Source of the DNA: Numida meleagris
Lineage: Eukaryota > Chordata > Aves > Galliformes > Numididae
DNA length: 64,000 nt
Assembly (NCBI RefSeq): GCF_002078875.1
Contig: NC_034410.1
Coordinates: 83,539,506 to 83,603,505 of the forward strand
Reading direction: 5' to 3'
Shown here: piece after piece, positions 61,291 to 64,000 of the stretch
How positions within the stretch are numbered: the stretch's first letter is position 1
Layout: every line of letters begins with the position of its first letter
Notes under the pieces: model-generated
Told to the model about the DNA's origin: nothing
What the model saw: only the letters and a program-made list of their open reading frames with translations
Database searches by the model: none
Made by a program: the position numbers and the translations under genes

Positions 61291-64000
61291 AATGAAAGGC
61301 AAAGAAACAGGAGAAGATGCTAGCCCAGTTCTGTATTCTTTGCTGGTCCACTTTAAAGGCAGTTCTTTATATGAGGTCATCCAGAATGAATTTTAATCCA
61401 GCTTAAAATATTTTGCTGAAAATCCAGCCTTGATCGTAGTTAGGTTCCTTAAAATGTCATGGATTTCCTATTTGTTTTTCACTTCCTTGATATAATGGTC
61501 AGTACTTATTGATAACTTAATGTGCTGGTGCCAAATAGAACACAAGAGAAAGTCATAATTTGACAATCAGCTTGTTCGAAAGGACTTACCTCTGCTAATG
61601 TGGGATGAAATCTACACTTTTCAGTGTGTCTTTCTGCTGATTAAGTGAACAAACCACAGCTTATAGTAGAGTGGAATATTTGCTGTACTGGCTCCTTTCT
61701 GGTGGCTATTCATGTTCTTCCAGAAACTGCACTTCAGAGTAAATCTATGTAACTTTGCTATTTAATAGATAAATGGGTTGACGTTAATGCAGTAATATAC
61801 CTATTTTCTGTTAAAAGCAAACAAAAAAAAATGATATAGATGGTAATTCAGATCTCTTATGTGCATATTTGAAATTTAGAGTGGATAGTCTATTTGACCT
61901 GGCTTTGATAAAATGGGGACATGATGAAGTTGGAAAGAATAGTTTCATAGTATTTATTGCCTTGAGATTGATTTAGGTTTGTACAGTATGGTATGTGTTT
62001 TCTAAGATTCGCTTGTTTTTCTTAGCATGAGAATTGGTTTTGTACCTAGTCACAACTGCATTTTTATCTCTATAAATAAAATCAGGTATAACAATGCTTT
62101 CTTCTGACCTTTCCCTGATTATCTGCAATCCTGGTTGTACTGGGTACAAACAAGTTTTGCCCACTTACTTCAATCTTGTAGTAATTTGTTCTGATTGTAC
62201 ATTTCATGCTTATGGAAAAGACTTTCTCCTGTATTGTTCATGTTTCTGCAGCTCATTCCTTGTGTTCTGCTGTTTCAATGGTGTGATTCATCTGCAGCTG
62301 TCACACTAGTTTACTGAGAACGTTGTTATGAATGTCATTTTAGCTCTAGAGAAAATAAGGCTTGAAAAACTTGTGTGATGTGTAGGTCAAAGGCAGCAAA
62401 AAAGTTCAAGGTCTCTTAATTTACATACACTTGCTGTCCTTTCAATAGGAGTAAAAGCCTAAGAGAGAGAAGATGATTTCGGAAAGAAAAACATCTAACC
62501 CAAAACCATGTGCCTCACTGTGTGTGTGCGCATGTGAGCGTGTGGAGTTCATATGCTGCATAATTCAGGAATTAGGAAAAGAGATGCACTCTCCATTAAC
62601 CTTTAATAGTTTGCAAAGTATTTGACGAAAACACCACCAGCCTGTGTATGGTTGCCCCTTTAGGGCAGACGGATTGGGTTAGTTTAGTTTGAGATGAATG
62701 AAGTGATGAATTATTAAAACATTCATGTGCTTTGCAGTTGTGGACTGATTATGCTAGTTGTGGCTACTTGTACCACAGCCAGGCTCTCGCTGGAGTGTTG
62801 TTTTTTTTTCATTACTGGTTGTGTTTGATAATCTTAATTATTTAGGTTTGTGTTATGTTGGAAAGACTATTGAAGTCAGTAGAGGCTTATGGATACTCTC
62901 TGTATATTTAAAGGAAGAGGTGATTAAGCTCTTGCTTAAACCATCTATGTCTTGTCCTTATGCTCAGCATCTGCCAGCATTTCCAAAATAAATCCTTGCA
63001 GAAGCTGAAGTAATCTATAGCTCTACAGTGCAAAATAACTTTAAAACTATGTTCAGTTTTATGTTTTCATGCTTGTAATACTGGAAAACTTCCTTTTGTT
63101 TCCTAAATTTATTTACACCTTCTGTCTAAAGTACTGTTTTGTCCTTTTGGGTCTTTTGAGAATATCACCCACTAAAAATAATGAGTTAAATAGAAGTGAG
63201 ATTTATGCTCCACATTCACTCTGTTGGCTGATACATTTTTTCTGACCTATTCAGCTTACGCAGGCTCCATGTAATTTGCTGTTTTATTCCCTGCCAGACA
63301 GACATAGAGAAATACCATAAATTTAGGAGACTGTTTGAGACATCTTACATTTTATTAGAAGTTTTTTGTTTGTGTAGATGACTTATGAAATGATATTCAC
63401 TGTACTATGCTGAATGTGGTCTTAATTCTGCATGCTTTACTCAGTCATAATTTCATATTGAAAACATTTTTGACTGATCAAACTTGCAGGTGTAGGTCTC
63501 ATAGACTGTAACAGATAAGAATATGCCTCCATTTAGAACATCTAGAACTTCACAAAATCCTTAGTTGAGACTTCTCAGAATGCAGAAAAATGTCTCTTTC
63601 CCTCTCAAGGCCTAATTATTGTGCTTTAAAATTTTGAGGAACTAATAAGGAAGTATTGAGCTTTTGCAATCCTGTTGCCATTAGGTGTTTTGTTATTCAA
63701 TATATCTTCCACCCATTTTCAGATAGCTAAAGGAAAGCGCTCTAGACTTGAAGTAGCACACTTGGAATATCTATTAGCACAGTATCTACGGAGGAATATT
63801 TTGATTTACTCTAGATCATTGGAAAATTATACATTTTAAATCAGTTTCAAAATAGTTCCCAACCCTTAGGCTGTGGGGTGGTTTTCCTCCTTGTCAGTCC
63901 AAGAATTTATTAATTTTTTTCAACTATTATTAGTGTACATTGAAATTCTTCCTTGACAATCAGAAGTTTGTACTCTGTTAATTGTTTTTAGACATTCACT

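Larger units (their letters stand above)
56723..64000. other. AT-rich unique DNA with simple repeats only
   Basis: I see no gene or transposon. Simple-sequence tracts are (AAAAT)n at 57651-57680, (AAT)n-like at 57760-57805, T13 followed by (TA)n at 61255-61290, a TG-rich run at 62519-62544, and mirrored T/A runs at 59541-59575. Confidence 0.4.

Noticed and set aside
1..64000. CRISPR arrays, bacterial operons, tRNA and rRNA genes
   Set aside because: No regularly spaced direct repeats, no tRNA B-box with plausible fold and no rRNA core sequences were seen; the content is vertebrate.

Overview
The window looks like non-coding DNA from a bird, most likely a chicken-like galliform. It is AT-rich, vertebrate-style sequence without operons or dense genes. 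The recognisable repeats are typical of galliform genomes: CR1 LINEs ending in the (ATTCTATG)-type 3' octamer repeat, short internally deleted mariner elements of the Galluhop kind, a Charlie-like hAT element, and LTRs of endogenous retroviruses. A 208-base run of N marks a draft assembly. I could not recognise any host protein-coding exon, tRNA, rRNA or CRISPR on either strand. The window is probably intergenic or inside a very long intron. All clearly protein-like open frames belong to mobile elements and are broken.

Layout. 0.3-2.2 kb: two minus-strand CR1 copies; the second keeps a 251-codon open stretch of reverse transcriptase. 4.3-4.8 kb: a mariner. 6.2-7.8 kb: a three-layer nest, a CR1 split by a hAT element that is itself split by a mariner. 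9.1-9.9 kb: a minus-strand mariner split by a 308-bp solo LTR. 14.1-14.9 kb: a CR1. 15-40 kb: long, nearly featureless AT-rich DNA with one diverged LTR relative near 22.7 kb. 40.8-41.2 kb: a very old CR1. 42.35 kb: a G-tract next to an A20 run. 45.4-56.7 kb: a retroelement-rich block. It holds a CR1 fragment, a 3.7-kb minus-strand retroviral remnant (LTR, gag, protease, RT and RNase H, then truncated), a CR1 tail, a minus-strand LTR at 52.2 kb, a plus-strand LTR at 53.07-53.60 kb whose centre is the assembly gap and which is flanked by a perfect 5-bp duplication GGAGC, and a CR1. 56.7-64 kb: AT-rich DNA with simple repeats only.

The elements act as a record of insertions rather than as a working system. 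The nesting order gives relative ages: CR1 before hAT before mariner in one place, and mariner before solo LTR in another. The retroviral remnant carries visible inactivating lesions: loss of the catalytic Asp in the protease and in RT motif A, frameshifts, and missing integrase, env and 3' LTR. I found no evidence for a new biological system. The best leads are the nested insertions with reconstructable target sites, the shared deletion junction of the three mariners, and the gap-spanning LTR.
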